Translations under genes and position numbers: made by a program
Source of the DNA: Melioribacter sp.
Lineage (GTDB): Bacteria; Bacteroidota; Ignavibacteria; Ignavibacteriales; Melioribacteraceae
Reading direction: 5' to 3'
Assembly: GCA_026417975.1 (NCBI GenBank)
Contig: JAOACD010000009.1
Span: 186,001-250,000, forward strand
Length of the DNA stretch: 64,000 nt
Part shown: one piece after another, positions 45,209-54,533 of the stretch
Layout: the number at the start of each line of letters is the position of its first letter
Numbering within the stretch: the first letter of the stretch is position 1
Notes under the pieces: generated by a model
Database searches by the model: none
What the model was told of the DNA's origin: nothing
The model's input: only the letters and a program-made list of their open reading frames with translations

Positions 45209-48200
45209 ATGCAAAAAATTCAACAATTTACTTTTTACTTTATGTTGTTTTTATTTATGCTGAGTACGTCTTTATGGGCGCAAGGCGTTACCTCAGCAGC
45301 AATTAATGGTAAAATAGTTGACCAAAATGGAAATCCTTTGCCTGGTGCAAATATTATAGCTGTACACCAGCCCTCTGGAACGCAGTATGGAACAACTTCA
45401 AGAGAAGACGGAAGATATAACTTGTTGGGTTTAAGAGTTGGTGGTCCATATAAAGTTACAGTTTCTTATGTGGGTTACACAACGCAAGTTGAAGAAGGTT
45501 TTTCTCTAGAGTTAGGTCAGAATCTAAGAATTGATTTCAAGTTACCAGAGCAAGCTGTTGAATTAAGTGGTGTAACGGTTACAGCAGAAAAAGGAGCTAT
45601 TTTAAGCCAAGCAAGGACAGGTGCTGCACAGATTGTTTCACCTAGAGCTATTGAATCTATACCAACAGTGAGTAGAAGCTTCCAAAGTTTTGCTAAGTTA
45701 TCCCCACTATTTTCAGGGACTGATTTAGGAGCTGCAGGAAGAACAAGTCGTTATAATAACATTCAAATTGATGGTACACAGTATAATGATTTATTTGGAT
45801 TAGGTAGTACAGGAACACCAGGAGGACAAGCTAACACAAATCCAATTAGTCTAGATGCAATCAGTGAATTCCAAGTTGTAATTGCCCCCTATGATGTTCG
45901 TCAAAGTGGATTTACTGGAGGTGGTATTAATGCAATTACTAGAAGTGGAACCAATAATCTTTCTGCCTCAGCATATTTTTATGGAAGAAATCAGAACTTT
46001 GTTGGCAAGTATAAAGATAATGGTGTGACTTCAAAAGGAGTAGATAAGTTTAAAGAATATCAAACAGGTTTTAGAGTAGGTGGACCGATATTGCATGATA
46101 AGCTATTCTTCTTTGTAAATGGTGAAATAACAGCTAATGACAATCCTGCTCCAAATGTATCGTTAATGAATGGTTTTGGTGGTAAGACTCCCACAGAATT
46201 AAAAGCATTAGCAGATCAAGTAAAAGCTGCAATGCTTGCTAAAGGTTTTAATCCTGGTTCTTATGAAGATGTAACACTTGAACAACCAAGCACAAAGTTA
46301 TTTTTAAGATTTGATTACAACCTAGCAACTAATCATAAATTAACACTAAGACATAATTTCGTAGATGCATATGCAGATAAGTTTTACAATTTCCGCCAAG
46401 TGAATACATTATTGTTTAATACTCAACCTTATAGAATGAGTAACACTACAAACTCTACAGTCTTAATATTGAACAGTACATTTGGCAATAAAATGTCGAA
46501 TGAATTAATTGCTGGTTTTACAATGATTCGTGATAAAAGAAAGGGTATTAGTGCAGATGCACCGGAGGTATTGATTAGAGAATTAAATGGAACATTTAAT
46601 ATTTATGCTGGTCCTGATAGATTTTCATCTGCCAATAGACTAGACCAAGATATTTTTGAGTTGACAGATAATTTCAACATTTTTGCAGGCGACCATACGT
46701 TTACAATAGGAACTCACAACGAATTTTTTAGATTCTCTAACCTTTTTGCTCGTTCAGCATTTGGTTACTATGAATATAATAGTTTGAATGATTTTATTAA
46801 TGAAAAAATTGCTTTTTATCAAAGAGTTTATTCAAGAAAGGGAGATCCTAAGGATCCTAAAGCAATACCTGCAGCTGAATTTTCTGTATTGCAGCTAGGT
46901 TTCTATGTTCAAGATGAATGGACTGTATCTTCAAGATTGAAATTAAATTATGGACTACGTATTGATGTTCCAATATTCCCAGATAAACCAGATGCAAATC
47001 CATTAGTACCACAATATTTCCCAGATTATAGAACAGATAGAGTCCCAAGCGGGAATATACTCTGGTCTCCAAGAATAGGCTTTAACTATGATGCATCTGG
47101 AGATAGAACAACACAAATTCGAGGTGGTTTAGGCGTATTTACTGGACGCATTCCTTACGTATGGATGTCAAATAATTTTGGGAATACCGGTACTCTATTA
47201 GCAGAAGTAAGAAATTCTGGAACTGGCTTATTGTTCAGACCAGATCCATATAATCAGTATGTAGCTGGAGATCCTGGAACTGGCGCTGCAAGATTACAAT
47301 CTGAAATAAATATGGTAGACCCTGATTTAAAACTTCCACAGCTTTTAAGATTTAATGTGGGTATTGATCAACAGTTGCCATTAGGATTTATTGGAACCTT
47401 CGAGGTTCTTTATTCAAAAAATATGAATGAAATGTTGTATAGAAAAGTTAACTTAAATCCTCCAATAGCAAAAATTTCTACAATTGGAACAGGACAAGAT
47501 GGACGTCCTATTTATGGAGGAACAAATACAGCTAATAATAATTTCTTTGATGTACTTGAATTATACAACACAAGCTCGGGTTATCAGTATAATTTAGTTT
47601 TCCAGATTCAGAGAAATGTAATGCGTGGTCTTTCAGTTAATGCTGGTTATACATATGGACAAGCAAAGGACAAAAACAGCTTGAATTCTTCTCAAGCACA
47701 ATCCCAGATGAGGTATAATCCAATTGATATTGATCCAAATAATCCAAAACTTACTACTTCTCAGTGGGAAATTGAACATCGTGTGTTTGCATCCATTTCT
47801 TATACCGAAGAATTCTTTAAAAATGCTCCAACTACAATTTCATTATTTTACAATGGTCAGAGTGGCTCACCATATTCCTATATTGTCTTTGGTGATTTGA
47901 ATAATGATGGATTCGACCAAAATGATCTTTTCTATATTCCAAGAAATAAATCTGAGATTCTATTAGGTACTATCGTCAATAAGCAATATGTACCAGCAAG
48001 TACAAAGATGTATGACGATTTAGAAGCATTTATAAAGAACGATAAATATTTGAATGCTAATCGTGGTAAAATTGCAGAGCGTAATGCAGCTAAAGACCCA
48101 TGGCAACAGTACTTAGATTTAAGAATAACCCAGGATATTCCAGATTTGTGGGGACTTGGTAGATTCCAACTTTCTGTAGATATTCTAAATGTGCTTAATT

Positions 48201-48424
48201 TGATTAACCCTGAATGGGGTAAAGTAGAAACAGTAGGAAGCTCAACGTATCGTATAGTTACACTACAGGGAAGAGTTGATGAAAATGGCAATGTAAATTC
48301 AAATGCTGCATTGAATACTAGACCAGTTTACACATTTTCTAAACCAAACAATAATAAGGCTGCTCAAATAAACGACTTGGCTTCTCGTTGGAGGATGCAA
48401 GTTGGTTTAAGATATAGTTTCTAA
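45209..48424 (+). CDS. Oar-like TonB-family outer-membrane protein with carboxypeptidase-regulatory-like domain
   Basis: This is a large outer-membrane protein of 1071 residues. A signal peptide (MQKIQQFTFYFMLFLFMLS) leads into a carboxypeptidase-regulatory-like beta domain (AAINGKIVDQNGNPLPGANI), then a TonB-plug-like region (residues about 110-220). A long beta barrel ends in WRMQVGLRYSF with terminal Phe. This is the Oar/OmpA-related TonB-dependent layout common in Bacteroidota and Myxococcota. The ATG at 45209 is chosen because GGGAG precedes it and the signal peptide starts there. Substrate unknown. A terminator follows. Confidence 0.88.
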   Translation: MQKIQQFTFYFMLFLFMLSTSLWAQGVTSAAINGKIVDQNGNPLPGANIIAVHQPSGTQYGTTSREDGRYNLLGLRVGGPYKVTVSYVGYTTQVEEGFSLELGQNLRIDFKLPEQAVELSGVTVTAEKGAILSQARTGAAQIVSPRAIESIPTVSRSFQSFAKLSPLFSGTDLGAAGRTSRYNNIQIDGTQYNDLFGLGSTGTPGGQANTNPISLDAISEFQVVIAPYDVRQSGFTGGGINAITRSGTNNLSASAYFYGRNQNFVGKYKDNGVTSKGVDKFKEYQTGFRVGGPILHDKLFFFVNGEITANDNPAPNVSLMNGFGGKTPTELKALADQVKAAMLAKGFNPGSYEDVTLEQPSTKLFLRFDYNLATNHKLTLRHNFVDAYADKFYNFRQVNTLLFNTQPYRMSNTTNSTVLILNSTFGNKMSNELIAGFTMIRDKRKGISADAPEVLIRELNGTFNIYAGPDRFSSANRLDQDIFELTDNFNIFAGDHTFTIGTHNEFFRFSNLFARSAFGYYEYNSLNDFINEKIAFYQRVYSRKGDPKDPKAIPAAEFSVLQLGFYVQDEWTVSSRLKLNYGLRIDVPIFPDKPDANPLVPQYFPDYRTDRVPSGNILWSPRIGFNYDASGDRTTQIRGGLGVFTGRIPYVWMSNNFGNTGTLLAEVRNSGTGLLFRPDPYNQYVAGDPGTGAARLQSEINMVDPDLKLPQLLRFNVGIDQQLPLGFIGTFEVLYSKNMNEMLYRKVNLNPPIAKISTIGTGQDGRPIYGGTNTANNNFFDVLELYNTSSGYQYNLVFQIQRNVMRGLSVNAGYTYGQAKDKNSLNSSQAQSQMRYNPIDIDPNNPKLTTSQWEIEHRVFASISYTEEFFKNAPTTISLFYNGQSGSPYSYIVFGDLNNDGFDQNDLFYIPRNKSEILLGTIVNKQYVPASTKMYDDLEAFIKNDKYLNANRGKIAERNAAKDPWQQYLDLRITQDIPDLWGLGRFQLSVDILNVLNLINPEWGKVETVGSSTYRIVTLQGRVDENGNVNSNAALNTRPVYTFSKPNNNKAAQINDLASRWRMQVGLRYSF

Positions 48425-48443
48425 GAAAAAATAGTAATTTTGT

Positions 48444-48474
48444 AAAGAGCCTTCAGTATTTCTGAAGGCTCTTT
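48444..48474 (+). terminator. Terminator after the Oar-like gene
   Basis: AAAGAGCCTTCAG and CTGAAGGCTCTTT form a perfect 13-base-pair stem around a five-base loop, followed by a T-rich stretch. Confidence 0.85.
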
Positions 48475-48890
48475 AATTAAATTTTTTTATTAACTAAAAT
48501 TTGTAGTCCTAGGTAACAAAGATTTACTATTGACTTTTAGTTGTTCATTAATAGTTAACCTTTCCTCTGAGGCGATAATTATTTTCTTATCTTAACTATG
48601 TTAGTTGACTTGTTATTTGAGTCCCTTGTTTATATTTAAGATATTTAATTATCATAAAAAGTTTTGAATGATTTTTACTTGGTGTAATGTTTTGAAAATA
48701 AGTTAGAGCTGCAAGTAATTAAATATATTAAAAATATTGTATTTAAAACTATGGGGTGCTTTGCGTCAAGTTTAATAAAAAAGTTTATATAAATATTTGA
48801 AATTAATAATAAATAACTTATATTCACTTCCAAATTGAAGAGGGTATAAGGAAATTTTTGTCCCCCTTAGCAAAATATTTTTTGTAAGTT
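48475..48890 (+). other. Intergenic region without a recognised gene
   Basis: AT-rich DNA between the Oar-like terminator and the YjbH-like gene. The minus strand contains GACGCAAAGC near 48760, but no other part of a c-di-GMP riboswitch. It must contain the promoter of the next operon, which I could not assign. Confidence 0.4.
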
Positions 48891-50135
48891 ATGTTTTTGA
48901 TAGAATGCATAGAACAAAAGTTACATAGGGCAGCTATATTTTTAATTTTTCTGATATTACCCTACAGTTTAGATGCTTCCAGTCTAGATATTCAGATAAT
49001 TAATGCACTTAAAGAGAAGGGTTTTGAAAATATTTTTGTTAGAGTCTATTCTACAAAGATTACTGTAATTTTTGAAAATAGAATTTATAGGTACAATGTA
49101 GATGCATTGATTTGTGTTATGCAGATTATATCCAATTACAAGGATATAAGTATGGTACAGATATTTATTACAGAAAATAAACTTCCATATATTTTGTTAA
49201 AATACAACAATCATGATTATAATGATTATTTGAATAAAAAAATTAGTTTGTTGACATTTAAAGATAGACTAGAAGTTTCTTACTGCAATGTTAATGAAGA
49301 GCTTGAAAAAAATGGGGAATTTAATTATACGAATAATTCAACAGGGAAAATTGATATTGTATTGCTTCCTATCTTTAGGGGACAATTTGGGGATTTCGAC
49401 AATCCAGTAAGAGCACAATTAAATATAATCCCTGAAATAAGTACAAGTCTATGGAGGGGAGCACAAATTATTATTCAAACTATATTCCCTATTTATAATG
49501 AATTTCCCGGTGAAGGAAATTATGTAAGGCCTGGAATAATATCATTGAGTCAAAATATTATATTTGATAGAAACTGTTTTATTTCCCTTTCAGCAGGGTA
49601 CTTTAGTGATAATAGATATGGAGTAGATATGACGTTAAGAAAAATTTTTTTTAATGGGAAGTTGATGTTCGGCATGAATACAGGGTATACAGGATATTTA
49701 TCCTCTTATGATAAAAAAATACTTTATTCGGAATTATATCTTTGGACGGGGAACATAAGTTTTGATTACCGAATTAACAGCTACGATTTAAATTTAGGAT
49801 TAACACTTGGAAAATTTTTATATGGAGATAAAAGCATCAGAGTTGACATAAACAGACAGTTTGGCGAAGTGGAAATTGGTTTCTTTTATGCTCAATCTAC
49901 TTCTGGGGCAAAAAATGGTGGCTTTAATTTTAGTGTACCTATTCCTCCTTCTAACTATAGTAAATCTTCTATCATTAGAGTTCGCCCTGTGGAATATTTT
50001 AGATGGGAATACAAAGTAAGAGGAGAAATATCATCGATGATAGGAGTTTCTTATAATACTGGGAATTCATTTTTATGGAAATTAAAAAAGTACAACCCAA
50101 ATTTTTTGTATAAAACAATTTTCATAAACCAATAA
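48891..50135 (+). CDS. YjbH-like outer-membrane protein
   Basis: This 414-residue secreted protein has a hydrophobic N-terminus (AAIFLIFLILPYSLDASS). A central segment STSLWRGAQIIIQTIFPIYNEF, the YNTG and AGYFSDNRYGVDMTLRK strands and GGFNFSVPIPPSNY correspond in order to the YjbH family, which is linked to export of exopolysaccharide. The N-terminal 130 residues are a separate domain. A lipoprotein gene follows by 13 bases. The family call is from segment resemblance only, and no polysaccharide genes are in the window. Confidence 0.5.
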   Translation: MFLIECIEQKLHRAAIFLIFLILPYSLDASSLDIQIINALKEKGFENIFVRVYSTKITVIFENRIYRYNVDALICVMQIISNYKDISMVQIFITENKLPYILLKYNNHDYNDYLNKKISLLTFKDRLEVSYCNVNEELEKNGEFNYTNNSTGKIDIVLLPIFRGQFGDFDNPVRAQLNIIPEISTSLWRGAQIIIQTIFPIYNEFPGEGNYVRPGIISLSQNIIFDRNCFISLSAGYFSDNRYGVDMTLRKIFFNGKLMFGMNTGYTGYLSSYDKKILYSELYLWTGNISFDYRINSYDLNLGLTLGKFLYGDKSIRVDINRQFGEVEIGFFYAQSTSGAKNGGFNFSVPIPPSNYSKSSIIRVRPVEYFRWEYKVRGEISSMIGVSYNTGNSFLWKLKKYNPNFLYKTIFINQ

Positions 50136-50148
50136 AAAGGAGTATAGT

Positions 50149-51477
50149 ATGTTAACAAAAACAAATCGTTTTATAAGCCTTATAGCTTTATTCGAAATAA
50201 TTTTCTTAGCAACTATTTTTAATAGTTGCGAAAGTACAAAAACTGGTCCAATAGTACCGGCTCCACCTACCGAAGTTTCACCACCTGCACCTTTAGTTTT
50301 AAAAGGCTATGTTAAGGATGCGGTAAGTTTGGCTTCAATACAAGGAGCAACTGTTATTTTAGCAAATGAATCAGGTACAATATTAACAACACTAGCAACA
50401 GATCAATCGGGGAAGTACGAATATGATTTAACAAATGTCCCAGGAACAAAGTTAAATATTAGTGCATCAGCAGCATCTTATACTTCTAAAAAAATAATAG
50501 CACTTATAGACAAAACAAATTATACAGCAACAGTTCCTACAGCGTACTTAACTAAAATTACTGGAACTGCACAAAATATTGTTGCTTTAACAGGAGGGCA
50601 AGTAACAAGCAGCTCTATCGAATCTGTTTCAGGGCAGCCTTTAACTTTGCAAATACCAGCTAATGCTTTATCTCAAAATACTACGATTACTGTAGCGGCA
50701 CTTACTACAAGTAGTATTGTGCCTTTACCGCAAGCTGTTAACAAATTGGTTGCATCTTCTGCAAATTTTCAACCAACAGGCATTAATTTCTTACAACCAG
50801 TTAGTGTAAAATTTCCTTTACCTTATACTGCAACACCTGGTAAACTGTTAGATTTGTATAGGTTAAATCCAATAACGTTAACATGGGAAAATAGAGGAAA
50901 TGCAACGGTTAGTTCAGATGGTAAAACAGCAACAGCACAATTAACAGGATTTTCAACGTGGGCAGTTGCAGACAACGGTGCATTTACACAAACGAGTTTT
51001 AGTGATGCTCAACCAGATGCACCCGAGCAGGAAGTAGCTAGTGGACAAACAGTTCAACACTCATATACACCAGTAATTAGTATTTCACAAAAAAATGGTG
51101 ATTTAACTGATACGTGGATAAGAAATATCATAGGTTATGCAGATGCTTTTACAGCATATGATTTAAGATTTGATTCTCAAGGAATAGTTCAACCCATAAC
51201 AATTTCTTATACTGCATCACCTCAGCCTGATTTGCCTAATGAATATAAAAGAGATGTAGATGGCAATGGAACATTGGACCATTATAATCCAGCTGCTCCT
51301 AATGAAAGGGGTACTTGGAATTGGTCGGCTGTTGTTAGAAGATTCATTGTAAACATTTCAGGGACAGTTACTTTAGGGAATAATTCTGCTCAAGTGTCAG
51401 CTACTTTTAAAGTTTATAAAAAAATTCGTGATGTTTGGAAATGGGTCAAGAAGCATGATCAAGGAATAGGTGGGTGA
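50149..51477 (+). CDS. Secreted lipoprotein with carboxypeptidase-regulatory-like domain
   Basis: This 442-residue protein has a probable lipoprotein signal with C27 in IFNSCESTKTG, a Pro-rich linker, then a carboxypeptidase-regulatory-like domain (KGYVKDAVSLASIQGATVIL). A ZU5-like middle region (LQIPANALSQNTTITV) and a C-terminal part that I do not recognise follow. The lipobox is loose, as often in Bacteroidota. AAGGAG precedes the ATG. Probably surface exposed and linked to the YjbH-like gene. Confidence 0.65.
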   Translation: MLTKTNRFISLIALFEIIFLATIFNSCESTKTGPIVPAPPTEVSPPAPLVLKGYVKDAVSLASIQGATVILANESGTILTTLATDQSGKYEYDLTNVPGTKLNISASAASYTSKKIIALIDKTNYTATVPTAYLTKITGTAQNIVALTGGQVTSSSIESVSGQPLTLQIPANALSQNTTITVAALTTSSIVPLPQAVNKLVASSANFQPTGINFLQPVSVKFPLPYTATPGKLLDLYRLNPITLTWENRGNATVSSDGKTATAQLTGFSTWAVADNGAFTQTSFSDAQPDAPEQEVASGQTVQHSYTPVISISQKNGDLTDTWIRNIIGYADAFTAYDLRFDSQGIVQPITISYTASPQPDLPNEYKRDVDGNGTLDHYNPAAPNERGTWNWSAVVRRFIVNISGTVTLGNNSAQVSATFKVYKKIRDVWKWVKKHDQGIGG

Positions 51478-51622
51478 TTCAATGGGAGTATAATTAGCTT
51501 TTTGTGATTCATACAGTTTTGTAGTTGAGTTATATACTAAAAAAGACAGGATTGTTTTTTAGTTTCAAATTATAAAGTAATTAGTTTTTTGACTTAATTG
51601 AAGACTTTATAAAGATTATTGT

Positions 51623-51697
51623 CGGGGTGGAGAGATTTGAACTCTCGACCTCTTCGTCCCGAACGAAGCGCGCTAACCGGGCTGCGCTACACCCCGA
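51623..51697 (-). tRNA. tRNA-Pro (anticodon CGG)
   Basis: Read on the minus strand, the 75-base element folds as a full cloverleaf: acceptor TCGGGGT/ACCCCGA, D arm with GCGCAGCCCGGTTAGCGC, anticodon stem CTTCG/CGAAG around TTCGGGA (anticodon CGG), and T arm GAGAGTTCAAATCTCTC. CCA is not encoded. It lies opposite to both neighbours. Confidence 0.96.
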
Positions 51698-51777
51698 TTT
51701 TGTATTACAAAAATATTGTTTTCAAAATAGATATGAAAATTAATTAATGATTTTTAAAGCTAAAGAAGGGGGTAATT

Positions 51778-52869
51778 ATGAAAAAAGTATTTTTGACAAT
51801 TATAATGTCTAGCTTACTATCATTTTCAATACTCGCTCAACTTGCTGAGAATAGTTGGGTTGTTTCTGCAGGTGGAATTTATCCTCGCTTTGTAAATGTA
51901 AATATAACTGCCACTAATACTAATTATGGTGGTTTCTTGTCAATTCAAAGAAACTTTACAGAACATGTAGGATTGCGCTTGACAGGGTCATATCTTCATC
52001 TCGAAGGAGAATGGGGTACACCTGTTATAACTTCTGAAACAAATGCCTTATTAGGAAGCCTAGACGTACTTTATTATTTAGTCCCATGTGAAAGCGTTTC
52101 TCCATATTTATATGTAGGAGGAGGAATAAACTATAGAATGTTAACTAATAAGGCTACGGCTACTTTAGATGACAATGCTGCAAGCGCGCAAATGAATGCA
52201 GGACTTGGACTTGAATGGGGATTAACATCTGAATTAAAATTATTAACCGAGGCAGCTTATCATCTAAATTCGAATTCTGAATTTGATGGGGCTATTGGGA
52301 TAGGTGAAATTAATGGTAAAGATTCTTATATGACTGTTAAAGTTGGTATCTTATATTATTTTAGTAAAGGTGAACCTTCTAAGTACTGCCAACTTTATTC
52401 TGGATTAGCAGCCGAAAGAAAAGTTCAAATAGATTATGAAAGAATTGAAGAAATTGTAAAGAGATACATTCCACGCGAAGTTGTAAAAGAAGTAGTTGTT
52501 GAAAAACCTGCAGAAACAGAAAAAACTAAAGCAGAAAAATGGATACTTGTGGGCGTTAATTTTGAATTTAATAGTGCTAAAATTACTCCCGAATCATATC
52601 CAATATTATATGACGCAGCAAAAACTTTGCTTCAAAATCCTAACTTGAATGTAGAAATACAGGGTTATACAGATAATATCGGCTCTGAAGCATACAATAA
52701 AAAACTTTCTCAAAAAAGAGCTGAAGCAGTAAAAAATTATCTTATATCAAAAGGAGTTAGTGCAAATAGATTAAAAGCAGTAGGATATGGAGAAGCAAAT
52801 CCGATAGGAGATAATAATACCGCCGAAGGAAGAGCAATGAATCGAAGAATCGAATTTAAGATACAATAG
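51778..52869 (+). CDS. OmpA-family outer-membrane protein
   Basis: This 363-residue protein has a signal peptide (MKKVFLTIIMSSLLSFSILAQ), an N-terminal eight-strand-like barrel (about residues 22-205), a linker with PREVVKEVVVEKPAE and a C-terminal OmpA domain. That domain shows VNFEFNSAKITPESYPIL, GYTDNIGSEAYNKKLSQKRAEAV and GEANPIGDN, the peptidoglycan-binding signature. It anchors the outer membrane to the cell wall. A good GGGGG ribosome-binding site precedes the ATG. Confidence 0.93.
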   Translation: MKKVFLTIIMSSLLSFSILAQLAENSWVVSAGGIYPRFVNVNITATNTNYGGFLSIQRNFTEHVGLRLTGSYLHLEGEWGTPVITSETNALLGSLDVLYYLVPCESVSPYLYVGGGINYRMLTNKATATLDDNAASAQMNAGLGLEWGLTSELKLLTEAAYHLNSNSEFDGAIGIGEINGKDSYMTVKVGILYYFSKGEPSKYCQLYSGLAAERKVQIDYERIEEIVKRYIPREVVKEVVVEKPAETEKTKAEKWILVGVNFEFNSAKITPESYPILYDAAKTLLQNPNLNVEIQGYTDNIGSEAYNKKLSQKRAEAVKNYLISKGVSANRLKAVGYGEANPIGDNNTAEGRAMNRRIEFKIQ

Positions 52870-52870
52870 T

Positions 52871-52905
52871 AAGAATGCCTCTTTACTTTAAAGAGGCATT
52901 CTTTT
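52871..52905 (+). terminator. Terminator after the OmpA gene
   Basis: AAGAATGCCTCTTT pairs perfectly with AAAGAGGCATTCTT (14 base pairs, five-base loop), followed by T residues. It separates ompA from the pyr leader. Confidence 0.88.
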
Positions 52906-52923
52906 AAGTTTGCTCTTGATTTA

Positions 52924-52954
52924 TCCTTTAATTTATCCTGTGAGATAAAAAGGA
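52924..52954 (+). promoter_or_regulatory. PyrR-binding loop in the pyr leader
   Basis: An outer stem TCCTT/AAGGA and an inner stem TTTATC/GATAAA, separated by a left-hand bulge (TAA), present the hexaloop CTGTGA. The core UCCNGNGAG of the known PyrR recognition sequence is matched exactly (TCCTGTGAG at 52936-52944). Downstream are an intrinsic terminator and the pyrR gene, so this is the anti-antiterminator expected for PyrR-UMP control. Confidence 0.7.
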
Positions 52955-52985
52955 ATGCTAATATTAAATTTTACTTTTCTAAAAA

Positions 52986-53019
52986 CCTCGGAGACTATAG
53001 GTCAACGAGGATTTTTTTT
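52986..53019 (+). terminator. Attenuator terminator in the pyr leader
   Basis: CCTCG (52986-52990) pairs with CGAGG (53006-53010), an inner GAC/GTC stem adds three pairs, and eight T residues follow at 53012-53019. It ends about 20 bases before the pyrR start, the position of a transcription attenuator. Confidence 0.75.
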
Positions 53020-53040
53020 ATATAAAAAGAGGCATTGGTT

Positions 53041-53589
53041 ATGAATATAAAAGCAAAAATTATTGATGAAGAAGGATTGAATAGAACTATAACTCGTCTA
53101 GCTCATGAAATTCTTGAAAGAAATAAAGGTTCTAAAAATATAGTTTTAATTGGTATGAGAACAAGAGGTGAGTATATTGCTCAAAGGATAAAATCAAAAA
53201 TAAAAGAAATCGAAAACTGTGAGCCTAATTTTGGTGTCCTTGATGTAACACTGTACAGAGATGATTTTAGAACGCGATTAAAACAACCTCAGGTTTCAGT
53301 AACAAACATTACTTTTGATATTAATGAAAAAGATGTTATTCTTATTGATGATGTACTATACACGGGAAGAACAGTACGGGCTGCCTTAGATGCATTGATG
53401 GATTTAGGTAGACCTAGTACAATTCAACTATGTGTTCTTGTAGATAGAGGTCATAGAGAGCTCCCAATTAAGGCAGACTTTGTTGGGAAAAATATACCAA
53501 CTTCAATTGACGAAGAAGTAAAAGTTAAACTAAAAGAAATAGATGGTGAAGATGCAGTCTATTTAATTCATGCACCAATAAAAAATTAA
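53041..53589 (+). CDS. pyrR: PyrR: pyr operon RNA-binding attenuator and uracil phosphoribosyltransferase
   Basis: PyrR binds pyr leader RNA when UMP is high and stops transcription; it also has weak uracil phosphoribosyltransferase activity. The protein has the PRPP loop [21 protein letters not shown], the early [16 protein letters not shown] and the basic [22 protein letters not shown] chose the ATG at 53041 because GAGG lies eight bases upstream; a TTG six bases earlier is too close to it. The length is 182 residues. The leader shows its RNA target. Confidence 0.94.
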   Translation: MNIKAKIIDEEGLNRTITRLAHEILERNKGSKNIVLIGMRTRGEYIAQRIKSKIKEIENCEPNFGVLDVTLYRDDFRTRLKQPQVSVTNITFDINEKDVILIDDVLYTGRTVRAALDALMDLGRPSTIQLCVLVDRGHRELPIKADFVGKNIPTSIDEEVKVKLKEIDGEDAVYLIHAPIKN

Positions 53590-53598
53590 GGTGATAAA

Positions 53599-54522
53599 AT
53601 GTCTTTATCAAGTAGACATCTTTTAGGATTGTATGGGGTACCCAAAGATGATATTCAACTAATTCTTGATACTGCAACAACTTTTCGTGAAGTTCTTGAA
53701 AGGCCTATAAAAAAAGTTCCAACATTACAAGGGAAAACCATTGTTAATCTTTTTTATGAAAATTCTACAAGAACAAGAATTTCTTTCGAATTAGCCCAAA
53801 AAAGATTATCTGCTGATACTATTAATTTTACTACTTCTACAAGCAGTACAAAAAAGGGAGAAACATTTAAAGATACGGTACGCAATATAGAAGCAATGAA
53901 AGTAGATATGATAGTTGTGCGCCATCAATCAGCTGGTGTCCCTCAGTTTTTAACGAGGATTACTAAGGCAAACATTATTAATGCTGGAGATGGCTTACAT
54001 GAACATCCTACTCAAGCTTTACTTGATATGTATTCAATTAGAGAAAAATTTGGAGAGCTTAAAGGTTTGAATGTGTGTATTGTAGGAGATATAGCTCACA
54101 GTAGGGTTGCAATGTCGAATATTTTTGGTTTGAAAACAATGGGTGCAAATGTTTCTGTTTGTGGCCCCTCTACAATGATTCCTATGGGAATAGAATCTTT
54201 AGGTGTTAAAGTTATAAATAACATTGATAAGGCTATTGCAGAAAATGATGTTTTGAATGTTCTAAGAATTCAACTTGAAAGAGATGCCGGTAGAAGAATC
54301 CCCTCAACAAGAGAGTATCATAATTATTTTGGTATAACATCTGAAAGAATCGAAAAGAATAATAAAAATATTGTTATACTTCATCCAGGTCCAATTAATC
54401 GTGGAGTAGAACTTTCTTCTGAGGTAGCAGATGGTCCTTATCAAATAATTTTAGATCAAGTTACAAACGGAGTAGCAATACGCATGGCAGTACTTTATTT
54501 ACTTGGTACAATGGTAAATTAA
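53599..54522 (+). CDS. pyrB: Aspartate carbamoyltransferase, catalytic chain
   Basis: PyrB condenses carbamoyl phosphate with aspartate, the committed step of pyrimidine synthesis. The 307 residues have the carbamoyl-phosphate site FYENSTRTRISFELAQKRL, the GDGLHEHPTQALLD motif and the HPGPINRGVEL region. No pyrI regulatory chain is nearby, so control is likely at transcription through PyrR. It follows pyrR by nine bases. Confidence 0.97.
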   Translation: MSLSSRHLLGLYGVPKDDIQLILDTATTFREVLERPIKKVPTLQGKTIVNLFYENSTRTRISFELAQKRLSADTINFTTSTSSTKKGETFKDTVRNIEAMKVDMIVVRHQSAGVPQFLTRITKANIINAGDGLHEHPTQALLDMYSIREKFGELKGLNVCIVGDIAHSRVAMSNIFGLKTMGANVSVCGPSTMIPMGIESLGVKVINNIDKAIAENDVLNVLRIQLERDAGRRIPSTREYHNYFGITSERIEKNNKNIVILHPGPINRGVELSSEVADGPYQIILDQVTNGVAIRMAVLYLLGTMVN

Positions 54523-54533
54523 AAGGGTGAATA

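Noticed and set aside
48750-48775. GACGCAAAGC on the minus strand, similar to the core of the c-di-GMP-I (GEMM) riboswitch
   Set aside because: The other conserved segments (GGGCAAACC, the GAAA tetraloop region) are absent, and no minus-strand gene follows.
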